Of a stretch of DNA of 64,000 nucleotides, positions 52,421-63,239 are shown piece after piece (position 1 is the stretch's first letter; every line of letters starts with the position of its first letter). Source of the DNA: Cliona cf. orientalis (lineage: Eukaryota; Porifera; Demospongiae; Clionaida; Clionaidae); NCBI GenBank assembly GCA_963930775.1, contig OZ005701.1, positions 1,550,001 through 1,614,000 on the forward strand, read 5' to 3'. The position numbers and the translations under genes are program-made. The notes beneath the pieces were generated by a model. It did no database searches, was not told the origin of the DNA, and was given only the letters and a program-made list of their open reading frames with translations.

Positions 52421-53265
52421 TGAAGCACGTACCTTCAAGACTTTCTGCTGGCGTAGGTGGATGGTCTGATATCCTACAGCAATTAGGATAAAGGATGAAG
52501 CACGTTTAAAGCTTTCCGTTAGCGTAGGTGGATGGTCCGTAATGGGGGATATCCTACAGTAATTAGCATAAGGGATGATGAAGCACATTTAAAACTTTTT
52601 TTGTTAGCATAATATATATGTATAGGTGGGTGGGTGGTCTGATAAGCATATCCTGTAATTATAAATTCCCATAGTATTACCTCGAGCTCAGGCATGAAGC
52701 ACATATGTACATTTCTTTTTGTTAGTGTAGGTGGCCATGGGGTGGTCAGGCGTCCATATTTCCTCGGGAGAGGGATGAAATATGTTTCCTTTTTGTTGGT
52801 ATACGTAGGTAGATGGTCCATTATACATTATAAATTTCCATAATTATTTCCTCGGGGATGATTCAAAAGCATATTTTTTTTTTTATTAATGTAGGTGGGT
52901 GGTCCAGATGTTCTAAATTAGCATAATATTGTTACCTCAGGGATGAAGTGTAATTATTTCCTTTAAATTTTTTGTTAGTATAGGTGGGCGTGGGCGTCCT
53001 TAAATTATCATATTGCCTCGGGGATGAAGCATGTTTCTTTTTCTTGTTTGGGTTGGTGGGTGATCAGATATGTCATAATAATTGTTGTTACCTCAGGGAT
53101 GAAATTAGCGTGGGTGGATGATGGTGGTCAGCTGACCTGGATGTGGACATGAACTAATTAAGGGCCAATGCAGGTGTCCTAAATCAGCCCGTTGCCATGG
53201 GGATGAAATTAGCGTGCGTGGGTGGGTGAGGGTGGTTGGTCAGCTGACCTGGATGTGGATGTGAG
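52421..53265. repeat. Degenerate minisatellite, about ten units of 75-120 bases
   Basis: Each unit begins near GGGATGAAGCA(C/T), continues through a T-rich stretch with TTGTTAG, then GTAGGTGGATGGTC-like sequence, and closes with a variant of ATTACCTC. Units start near 52421, 52493, 52576, 52694, 52775, 52857, 52943, 53024, 53099 and 53201. The last two are closest (both contain GGTCAGCTGACCTGGATGTG). Confidence 0.8.
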
Positions 53266-53547
53266 CTAATTAGGAGGAATATATATATATATTTACAATA
53301 ACAAAGGATTTTCATTTTGCCAGCTATGTTAAAATTTGAGAATGAACTTCTGCTGACCGACTTACGTGATTCCATACTTAGGATTGCAAAGTCTAAAATT
53401 GCAGTTACATATAATATTGTATCCAACCGCATGCTTATGCATGACATGTTAACGTTAGGTAGTATAATTATATAGCTACTAATAATAATATTGTAGCGTA
53501 ATCCTGGATTTCAATTTTACGGGTAAGTATCTATATTTATCCTTCTA

Positions 53548-53564
53548 CCCCCCCCCCCCCCCCC
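53548..53564. repeat. Poly-C run of 17
   Basis: Uninterrupted C run in the non-coding region. Confidence 0.9.
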
Positions 53565-54399
53565 AGCATTGGTGGGTGGAGTGATTATATGTGTTTGAGT
53601 CGATCCATTGCATGGTGTACGTACGTAGGTAGCCATATATTCTCATACATTACGTACATACATGGACATTTTGTATGAAAAGGAATTATAAGCAGGAAAA
53701 AAAATCACACGCCATGACATTCGTGAGATGTTTTCACCGAGATAGTCAAATTGTCTCGCAACGAGATTACCATATTGACCAAACCCACCTCCCACACTCA
53801 GTGTAACAAAGCATACCTTTAATTGTTCCATGTACATTTATAGGCTTGTTACATTGTGCAAAGAGACGGGCCGGCCCAATATTTGTGTCATCCCATCCTA
53901 CAAGCACTCTCACGCCGGTTGTATGGGTGCATGCTTGCTTTCGTGCACAAAATTAAGCAAAACAGTACCGAACCAAATTGAGACCTGCATGTATATACAT
54001 GTAATATACATGTACTGTACATGTACTGTCTGTAATGTAAAATTTACCTTATATTGACCTGTACATGATCAGTGATCCGTGAGAGAGAATCTGTACTTGA
54101 GCGCCCCACCTTGTCGGCTCAAAACATCAACTTCTTTCTTGCTGCACAATACATAGGGGGTGGAAGTATGCAATACGATTAGCTTGCCATCCTAAGCGAT
54201 GAGATAAGATCCCTGGGCTGGACTGATTGAAAGTGAGATCATTTCCAAATTGTCTGATCGTCTGTCCCACTGCTGACTGATATCACATGATTGTAGTGGC
54301 TACTTTCCGATTTAGTGTGTGTATGGATCTGGAAGAGCATATATACGAGTACCGCACTGCAGTATTTTATGCTCTGGACTATGCCTGGTGTGTGCAGGG

Positions 54400-54560
54400 G
54401 GGGGGGATATCATACGGGGAACAAGAGGAGAGAGGGACAGAGGGAGGAGAGGAAGAGAGAGAGGGGGGGGGGGGACAGAGGGAGAGAAAGAGAGAGAGAG
54501 AGAGAGAGGGAGAGGGAGAGAGTGAGAGAGGGAGAGGAGGAGGTGAGAGTGAATGAGAGG
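54400..54560. repeat. GA/G-rich microsatellite
   Basis: GAGAGA and GGGGGG blocks; the source of spurious Arg/Glu-rich ORFs. Confidence 0.85.
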
Positions 54561-55479
54561 ATGAGAGATGCAGAAGCTAGAAGTACTATAATCGTATTAG
54601 GTAAGTACAAGATGTTTCCTAAAATGAACATTTTCGTATGCTCCATTTTGGTCAATTACTAGGCAATAGCCTCCAGCGACGTAGCATGTGTATCTACAAG
54701 ATTCGCATCTGTTAATGGTTTTAGATCTTCCATCAGCCTCGGTATAAAACACCTGTCTAACGAGACTTAGTAATCTTATTTGCTACAAATTTATGCATGT
54801 TTCAGCTACAGCATAACCTAACAAACTTGAACCTTGACACTTGAAGCGTAACTATAACTATATACACAATTGTTGTATGTGACGTCAGACGTTTTTATTG
54901 CCGAACAAATTCCTACCCCACCACCTGCTTGTATAAAACTATAATTTTCATCGACTATAATATGATAAGTCATTAAGCCATACTGTACACTGCGCATTAA
55001 ATTGTACAGTTATTGTATAGGTCTGTTCTATATTACGTACCATGCGTGGGCTGAAGGTATCATTATCGCAGCTTTCTCCATCTGTCATGGGTACGCTAGT
55101 CTAAGAGCGTATGTATATTAATATAATATAATATAGCGAACAATGTACATGTAGATGTCACAGATATACGTATACAGTACGTAGTATATTGTTATGAATT
55201 TGCACGTTAGACTAATTGTTTGGGGCGTGCCCCGTGGGGACAAGGTTTCCAGGAATGGCTCGAGACAGACAGACAGTCGGATGAGAGTTGTTATCATCCC
55301 ATCCATCACTTGTGCCAAGCATATACATACACATACATACATACGTACATACGTACATGCATACATATGTAGCTGTATGGTAGCTGCTAGCGCCAAGACA
55401 TCCAATATATAGCTGTTTATAATTGCTTATTCGAGCCATCTGTACGTGTTGTGATCTAAGCTATCGTAAGCAGTGTTTT

Positions 55480-56095
55480 ATTACCCCGCGCGCATGCGCA
55501 AGGGGTAAAATAATCGGTTGTGTCGTCGTTGTTGTCGTTGTTGTCGTTGTTGTCGTTGTTAGCACAAAAATCGTCATATCTCGAGATGTAGGCGTCTAAG
55601 CGACTCGTAAGCTCAACGAATCAATCGAATTCGGCAAAAAAATAGCGTCTGTGGGCGCCAAATCGTGGGATACGGTCCACGAGCATCACAAATAGTGCCT
55701 ATTTGTTGGCCACCGTAGCCACGCCTATCGACAGTGCCCATCAATGCATAATGTATGCCCATTGTGCTTTCTGTTCATGCGCACGACTAACAAGCGTATG
55801 ACTGGTAAAGATCGTCGATGTTCTAAATAATGCTCGTGACGTCTATAGTGACTGAAATCTGAACAGTGAAGCCCAATGGAACCAATCAGTATGTAAGAGA
55901 GCTATACTATTATTACAACAAAATATAGGTACAAGCTCATGTCTTCCTAGTCTGCAGCTGGGTGCAGAGAGGGCTCAGTTTCAAGTGTCACCGGAATAAT
56001 TAAGCATGCAGCATTTCCATTTTTCTCTCAAGTTTACAAAATTATAGCCATGCAACGAAATAAATCTATAGATTGCGCAATGTGCACGCGGGGTA
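55480..56095. mobile_element. Probable mini-transposon with TACCCCGCG(C/T)GCA ends
   Basis: Left end TTACCCCGCGCGCATGCGCA; right end the approximate complement (TGCGCAATGTGCACGCGGGG TA). A (GTTGTC)n microsatellite lies just inside the left end. No ORF of note. Confidence 0.55.
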
Positions 56096-56560
56096 TGTGC
56101 TCTACAGAGCTCTAGTTTGTGTATCAAACAGTTGGTATTAAAATTGATACGCCAAGCCATATGCATGCAATGACCGCATTTTGTTGGGCATAGCCGTACA
56201 GTTGCTTACGGCAGATATGCATCCAATTATTCTAATCTGCTGATTCAGAATTGTGTGTAGTGTAGTGTTGGCTGGTGATATAATATTATTTGCATATTTC
56301 GTGATCTACAGGGATATCCATGCATGGTATGCACTGTCATGATTCATTTGTTTAATATTAGAATTGTATGTTGTGGTCTAAGCTAAGCCATATAATTTAT
56401 TGGCAACACACAATGGTCGTGGATGCATGTACATAGTTTATTTTTATGATAGTAATTATTGGTTGATTGCTTATGCTTTGTGATATTAATTGACGCCATG
56501 CGATCATCCATCCCTATAAATTTCCCCGCTCCCAGCTGCACTGTTGAAGCTTCTTCGGTC

Positions 56561-56707
56561 ATGCACAGGCCAGTGGGGCGCCGCTTCACCCCGTTTCCCT
56601 TAGGAAAGTATGCACAGGCCAGTGGGGCACCGCTTCATCCCGTTTCCCTTAGGAAAGCATGCACAGGCCAGTGGGGCACCGCTTCACCCCATTTCCCTTA
56701 CGAAAGA
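56561..56707. repeat. Three tandem copies of a 49-bp unit
   Basis: Units start at 56561, 56610 and 56659 with ATGCACAGGCCAGTGGGGC and differ by only a few bases. 49 is not a multiple of three, so this is not a coding repeat in one frame. Confidence 0.92.
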
Positions 56708-56764
56708 GCATGGCGCTGGAACGCGGAGTCAAATCTTCTGTTTACTACCTGATATACCACTATC

Positions 56765-57075
56765 GTTGTGAACTAATTAAAGGGATCGACTCACCGCCCC
56801 CTCCGCTGCAGTTTCAAAGATCGATTCTATATCCTTTTGCCCATGTTTGGAACGTGGAGTTAAATCTACTTGTTTACTCTAGATCTCTGTTGTACCACTA
56901 TTAATTAAAGGGACTCACCCCCACCCCCTCCGCTGCAGCTGCGGCTGGAAGAATCGATGCTACATCCTTTAGCTTATGATTTGATGGTTGCCTTTCCCAA
57001 CACTTGCATATCACTATTAATTAAAGGGACTCGCCCTCACCCCCTCCGCTGTAGCTGCGGCTGGATGTGATATGG
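56765..57075. repeat. Three diverged units of about 110-130 bases
   Basis: Each contains AATTAAAGGGA, then CACCCCCTCCGCTG(C/T)AG and GCGGCTGGA or a variant; starts near 56773, 56900 and 57013. They follow the 49-bp repeats directly. Confidence 0.7.
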
Positions 57076-58549
57076 TTGCCTTCCCTAACACTTGCATACA
57101 TGCATACATACCAGTACATACATACATACGTGCGCACATACATCTCCGGAACGTTGATTGAATATTGAAGTGCTTCCCCCCTTCAGCTGTCCGACTACAC
57201 ATCTCCTCCCATGTGCAAGTGCATCCTTTCGTTCCCATGCAGCGTGTGAATTTCAAAGTGCTTCAATCTCACCCCCTCCCCCCTGCTGTATCCCAACTCG
57301 GCAAACATCCCAGATCTATATTGCCGCCATATAAACCCATAATATATTAAATTATTACCGAGTCGTGCCAAACTTGGGACAATGTCACGCCACAACACTG
57401 GTACAGATCACAACTTTGTTCTCAGTCCCAAATCCCTACAAGTTGCGTCCGTACATGTACGTACGTATATCATAATAATATCATTACATGTACGTATCAT
57501 ACTTATATTGTTGCAGCAGTATTATGTTGCTGAGTATTAAGTGATGGTATCATGGCAAATATTTGCACACAGCGGATACGATGAGCTGCGGACGTTTGTA
57601 TGTGCACTATTGTGCCTCTGGTGCTGCTCCACTTCCCTTGGGGGAAAAACTCCAGTGTTAATAATGAATTTTTTTTTATCGCTGTACTAATTATTGTATA
57701 ATGTTTGACCTGGACTAGTCTTTGTTAGTGGTAACAATGCGGTGTGGGGTTTCACGGAGTTTCCACACTTTTATGCCAGCTTAACTTGGCACTTTCTTGC
57801 GTTACTTTATTATGACATTATGTATGTCAAAAATGGAAACTAAAGCCGACTCTGATTTTGGCCTTCACAATTATACATACGTACGTAGATGATGTGTTAG
57901 AAATTATTGTGTTTGACCATAATAATTTAATATTGAATTGGAACAGCACTTATTGTCTTGATATGGGCTGGTTTACTAAATCAACTTCTAACCGCCAGCA
58001 GAGCCAGGGAGAAATAAAGTTGGTACGGGGTCGTCACAACATCTAATTTGCCTCGTGTACAAGGAAATAACTCCTTACACTTAATTATTATTAATATTGT
58101 GTCTATTTGCCAAGAAGCTTATAATTAGTTACTAGGTTTTTCCCCGGACGAGTACCATGTAGAATTAAGGTACATCTATTTCCAGATTCCCTTCTGGTTG
58201 TCTAGTTACAGTATGTAGGTCTCCCAAGGTTTTATTGGTGCTCTTGATGTGAATGCTTATTCATATAATTAGCCTCTGTTTATATATTTCGTGGGACTGC
58301 AAATGTGCCTGCTTCCGTTACATAATATCGCCGCGAAATTATGAGGAAATGTCAACAACCAGTCAAGTTATAGTCCCCTCTGGATCTCTCTCTCTCTCTT
58401 ATGCAATAAACAGAATACTTTTAAATTTAACCCAAAATGTAAAACATAAATTAAAGATATACGTATGTATCATTTGATCTTCATGTTGTGGCCAGCTAAT
58501 TGAATCTCTATTTTATATAATTACTGACCACAATATGTTGAGTGGTTTA

Positions 58550-60450
58550 TCTTAGTTCTGGTATTGGAGTAAATAGATGCACGAAAAGGTTACCACCCAA
58601 CATATGCATGGTAATCTGGGTGAATTAATACTGGTACATACGTGTGTACCTGACAGGATTTATGCCTAATTTGTCAAAAGCTACATAAAAGCTGAACAGT
58701 CACTATGTTTGTATGCTTTTTTGTTAGTGTTAATATTTTTCCAATGCAGTTACTGTAAGGTTTGTAATTACGTAGTTCTTGTACATGTGCTGATAGAATT
58801 TACTCGAGCTTATGCGCGTGCCTCCATTGCTTTTTTGAGAATAAAAGGCTGATGTTTACATCCTTTCATGACCGTAATTATTTTGCTTACGAGTGAAGTT
58901 TGTGGCTATAGTTCTGGTACTGAGTGGAACTATTAAAGATTTTGACTCAGAAGCTTAGCTAGCTTATTAACAACAAAGGGCCTGTATGCTTTAATTGGTT
59001 AACGTATAAAAATACATGGTAATCTTGGTTAATTAATCCTGGTCTGTGCCTGACCGAACTTACCGTCGCTTTTAAAGCTTCATTCATATATTATAGCATA
59101 CAGTGGTAACTTAGTGAGGAGAATGGTGGTAGTCTTTGCAATAATTATGTAGTTCTGTTGTCAAACTTGACCTGGTGTAATGAAACTTAATTTGTGCCAA
59201 TAATATAATATGCATGCAGTTATTGAGAGGATATATTAGTGTATAGAAATATTTGCTTCTGCAACATAATGATATGGCTAATTCTGGTACTGACTGATCA
59301 CAGGATATACTGTCAGTGTTCTCCCCAGACCCTTTCAGCAGAGCGGCCCCCTATGCCTTTTTCACTAGATTCCCTTTGTTGTGGGAACAAAATCCTTTGA
59401 TGTGGTCACAGGCTCCGCCCAAACCACGCCCACCCGCTCTGCCTTAATTTATTACTGGGGAGAACCCTGTACTGTCACTTTTAAAGCTTTACGTATATAT
59501 GTGTTGTAGAGGCCGGGCTACAAGACTAAGCTTGTGTTGACATAATTTTGGTGAACATGTACAAACACAATGTTATTGTCTTTTGCCAACATGCTTAATT
59601 AATGCTGATACTGACAGGATCTAAGGTCACTTGTAAATTTCTGCCTATAGCTAGCTTGTTGAGATCTATACCTAATTAGTCTATTGGATGGGTTTATTTT
59701 TGTGCTTGTGTGAGTTACATGTAGCTACACTGGTTGGCAAAAATTGTGAATGCATGGATGTCCAGGCATGCATGTGCACACTCGTAGCGGCCGGGAGCTA
59801 ATTAAGTATAGCTGTATAATTAAATTAGCTAGCATACGTGTAGTGAAGGAGTAAATGCTTAAATTTGTAAAGTGAGGAAAAAGTGTTCTTTTCATCTACC
59901 AATTCTAGTCATTTCCTCGTTCTTAGCCTTTTATTGTTTTCAGACATTGTTTGGCTGGTTGGCAGATCGAGCGGTTGCATACATACGTTCAGGCGCGTGC
60001 CTCGAGCCGTAATGTTTAGAAATATTATTAAATTAGTGAAGAATAATTGAACTCTTGATTAAACTGAGAGATGAGTACTTTTGCTTAGTGCTTGTGAATC
60101 CTGAATCTGTGGTGCAAGTACTTGTATTGTTTCCATACATTGCTTGGCAAAAAAAAAACGTTGCGTACAAGCAGGCATACACTTGGTACTCACAGGAGTG
60201 TGCCTATATTATTATACATATACGTCCGTAGCTGTGAATAGAGAAGTATGATTAAATTAACAAGCTCAAGGAACGACAAAACCCTTTAATAAAGCGAGAA
60301 ACGAGGGCTATACTTGTTCGTCTGCCAATCCTAAACCGGTCCTAATTTAGAGTCTGAGGTATTTGAAGTGTTTTCACACACTGACTGGCAAAACGATTAG
60401 TGCCGGGTTGAGTAAGATCGAGTACCATAACAGTACGTGACAACTTTTGG
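58550..60450. repeat. Long-period degenerate tandem duplications
   Basis: Between 58550 and 59650, blocks with TTCTGGTA(C/T)TG, CATGGTAATCT(T/G)GGT, and CTTTTAAAGCTT recur every 300-400 bases. Between 59900 and 60450, blocks with TTGCTTGGCA/CTGACTGGCA and AAATTA...GAAC...AAAC recur about every 240 bases. Units are strongly diverged. Confidence 0.5.
59314..59469 (+). mobile_element. Mini-transposon, CAGTGTTCTCCCCAG family, best copy
   Basis: Left end CAGTGTTCTCCCCAG, right end CTGGGGAGAACCCTG. TACTGT stands directly outside both ends, a probable target-site duplication. The interior contains CTTTCAGCAGAGCGG and CCACCCGCTCTGCCTTAATT as an inner inverted repeat. Related sequences: 40300-40454, 44171-44281 and, partially, 22283-22325. 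Confidence 0.8.
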
Positions 60451-61319
60451 GGCTTCAAGAAAAAAAAAGTTGTAATTACTCAAATTGTTTACCCACACTG
60501 TGTTGGCTGGTAGAAGCTAGTATGCATAGCTATAGCTAGACCACGTCGTATGCTTGCAGACACTTACTGTATACATGCACTAATCTTGCATATTCGTGGA
60601 CTACATACATATATGCATACGTGTCTCCTATGGTTAGGAATGAGGGAATTCCTGCAATTGGCAGAGATTATTCATTCTTTGCATTACAAAAGGGTATATT
60701 GATTCACTGAAAATTGCACTAATTAAGTTAGTTGTCTCGATTGGCAGTGCTTGTACATGTACATGTATACATGTGGTGTTGTCATGTTTTGACTCGTGTG
60801 CAGCGGATAATTTTCCGTCTTGGATGAGGCTTGCATTTTTTGCCTGCTGCTTTGTTGGCCCTCATTAGCTTCAATTTGGAGGGCACTGTGTGCAGAGACT
60901 TGTATAGAATTAGCCGTTGAAGTCCCCAAATTAACGCTCCTTTCCGGCTATTAATAATATATTATGACGGTAGAAAAAGGAATATTAAGAATTTTTTCAG
61001 AATAATGCAATAATAGTGTGAACACTGAGTTATGCATATCTATTGTATAATATATTATGCTATGAGCATTGATATCAGTTTATCGTGTAATAATGTCTAT
61101 ATATGGCTGTGTGCATGACTCTTATCAGTGAAGATTTAAAAGTTTAGCACCGGTTTTCTGCGTAACAAACATTTTTGAAATATTATTTGTGTGCCCCCCC
61201 CCCTTGTGCATGTGTACGCTGCATATAGAAAGTCAGCTGAAATGATGTTACATAGATAAAACTATAATATATATATACTTATGTACATATCATGGTGTCC
61301 AATGGCTGCTTGACTCAAT

Positions 61320-61462
61320 TTGCAATTTCAGCCCACGTGGGCGCCTGCGCCATGCTTACCTGGGATATAGAGTGTATGGAAGCTACTATGTTCCTTGGAT
61401 CCCTTGAAGTTGCATTAATTGGTGCTTACCCGGGATCGAGTGGGTGCTTACCCAGGACTCTG
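61320..61462 (-). mobile_element. Old copy of the TACCGTAGTGTCCCGGG mini-transposon family
   Basis: Contains TGCAATTTCAGCCCACGTGG, GCTTACCTGGGA, CCCTTGAAGTTGCATTAATT and GTGCTTACCCAGGAC, in the order of the copy at 1655-1829, but with diverged ends. Confidence 0.65.
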
Positions 61463-62748
61463 GTCTAAGAATAATGATATTGTCCAAGCGTGTTTAATAA
61501 TAGATTTTACTGAAGTTTGCTTATGATAATAAACCATCCTCTTTGAACTGATTATCAACTCTACTTGCGGAATTGGTTTGGTTCCAGTTGGTGTCAGGAA
61601 TGTCGTGATTAAAATATTTTGTAAAGTCTAAGTTCTGAGGAAAGAGTGGGTGGGTAGATGTTATGAGAAGTTCCTTTTCTTTCATCTCTTGCATAATTCT
61701 TGGGAACGTATGAATCCTACAAGTTTCAAAGTTGCGTACGTATCTCCTAGCTAGTAGGTCTGTTGTGACGAAGTCTGTGGGAGTGTGAAAATTTTCAACG
61801 GAAAGAGCTCTTAGAAACTATTTCGGCCAATCCCTTATTTAGATTGGAATATTTTAATTGAGGTACCGGTGGTTGCAATAATAATATTATTATTAAATTT
61901 TTGTTTTGATGAGCCTTCGTCCAGCTATAATTATGTGCATGTTTGGAGTACCGTATTTTACGTAATTGTGTTATGTTCCAGATATTTAGAAGCCTAATTA
62001 TGGGGGAGGGAGAGGTGCCTACTACCATAATTCTATTTGATCTCATAATACTAAGGAGTATATCAATTGGTGTAGCACTAGTCTGTAAAAGTGCTGTTTT
62101 GACGACTGGCCACTCAGTACAAAAGCAGGCAGCTGCATTTAATTTAATTCTTTTACGTGGCGGTATGGTACTGTATTGAAAGATTTGAAAGAGACTTTGT
62201 CAGAAAGAGCACTTAAAGCTTCCAAAAACTTTCCCATGTTAATACTGATTTTTAGTAGTATAAAGCAGTTTGTTATGACAAATTATCACATTTATCTCGT
62301 CTAAATTTTAGTGGGAAGTGTACACACATATAATATATTACACATGTACATGTACCGATGGGAATTAAGCTAAAATTTGCGTTTGATCTTCTTGCACTAC
62401 GGCAGGTGTAATTATTGTACATGTATCTGATGACAAACGGTTCAAACTTTATGTGATAAATGTGGGTAAGCTTTAGAGTAGAGACTCTTTGAAGCCGTGA
62501 ATTTAGGAGAAAGTGTACGTAACATCTTAGACTAGCAAAAACTTTCATCGTTTGATCTCTCAGTCTGTGACTGTTTTTCCGTTAATAGAATATCTCTGTT
62601 TTTGATGGTGTAATAGTTAGTGATACCATAATAGAGCACGTCCGTTTTATCCAGCCCCAAGCTGTGGACTGCGGGATGATAATATTTGTAGGTGTGGACC
62701 ACTTCAAATCATAGCTTTTTATCTTCAAAGCATCGCTGTCCCACTTAC

Positions 62749-63232
62749 ATGGTTTGATTGGGGGAGCTTCCTCACATTCATTGGATTATGCATCGTCCAA
62801 ACAGTCCACCTGCGTCTGTCCAGTGCATTGTCTGTATATCCCCCTTCTTTGTCAAACGCTGAAAACCCACATACTTTTGACTGGGTATGGCAGTTAAGCT
62901 GTATTATGCATGTAGCTGCATAGTAGTAATTATCAGCGCTTGCATCCTTGAGTGTGAGTGTGTGGCAGTTTTGAACTGGAGCTGAGGGGATTTTTTTGTT
63001 AGTTGAACTGAGGAAGTAGCTACACCTTGCAAGTGACACCTGTATGGTGAAGGACCCCTTTGTGCTCCTACTATGTCTAGTCACCCTGTGTATCCCTTCC
63101 TCTCTCTCCCCCCTCCTCTTCTATGGTATTACTCACCTTCTCTTTCCTCTTACTCCATTCATGACCTTGTTCCCTCTTCTGGTTTCCACTCTTTTGAGTC
63201 CATCCATTTAATCTTTTGTCCTCCTCTGCCAT
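62749..63232 (-). CDS. Possible 5' exons of an unrecognised gene
   Basis: Exon 1 (63232-63137, 32 codons) starts at an ATG in good context and encodes a charged peptide (MAEEDKRLNGW onward), ending at KEK|GTGAGT. Exon 2 (63039-62749, 97 codons) follows an acceptor CATACAG in the same phase and ends SNH|GTAAGT, a consensus donor. Both exons are multiples of three. Exon 2 contains six cysteines and aromatic-rich segments (YYYAATCIIQLNC, RRRWTVWTM). No domain is recognised and no third exon was identified. The case rests on splice signals and phase, so it may be chance. Confidence 0.35.
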
Positions 63233-63239
63233 GACAGCT

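Larger units (their letters stand above)
42998..62748. other. About 19.7 kb without recognisable coding exons
   Basis: Starting at the donor of the last SND1 exon found, no open frame here shows a recognisable domain, and the missing SND1 C-terminus is not visible. Contents: AT-rich DNA, microsatellites, the repeats and mini-transposons listed separately, and many ACATGTAC and ACGTACGT palindromes. It is either a second very large SND1 intron or a mix of a short 3' end that I missed and intergenic DNA. Confidence 0.5.

Noticed and set aside
54287-54662. Three overlapping plus-strand frames rich in Arg/Glu/Gly
   Set aside because: Product of the GA/G-rich repeat; no splice structure or domain.
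57579-57600. ACGATGAGCTGCGGACGTTT resembles part of the SND1 exon at 21898-21979
   Set aside because: Only about 20 of 22 bases match, with no extension on either side; most likely chance, although a tiny duplicated fragment cannot be excluded.
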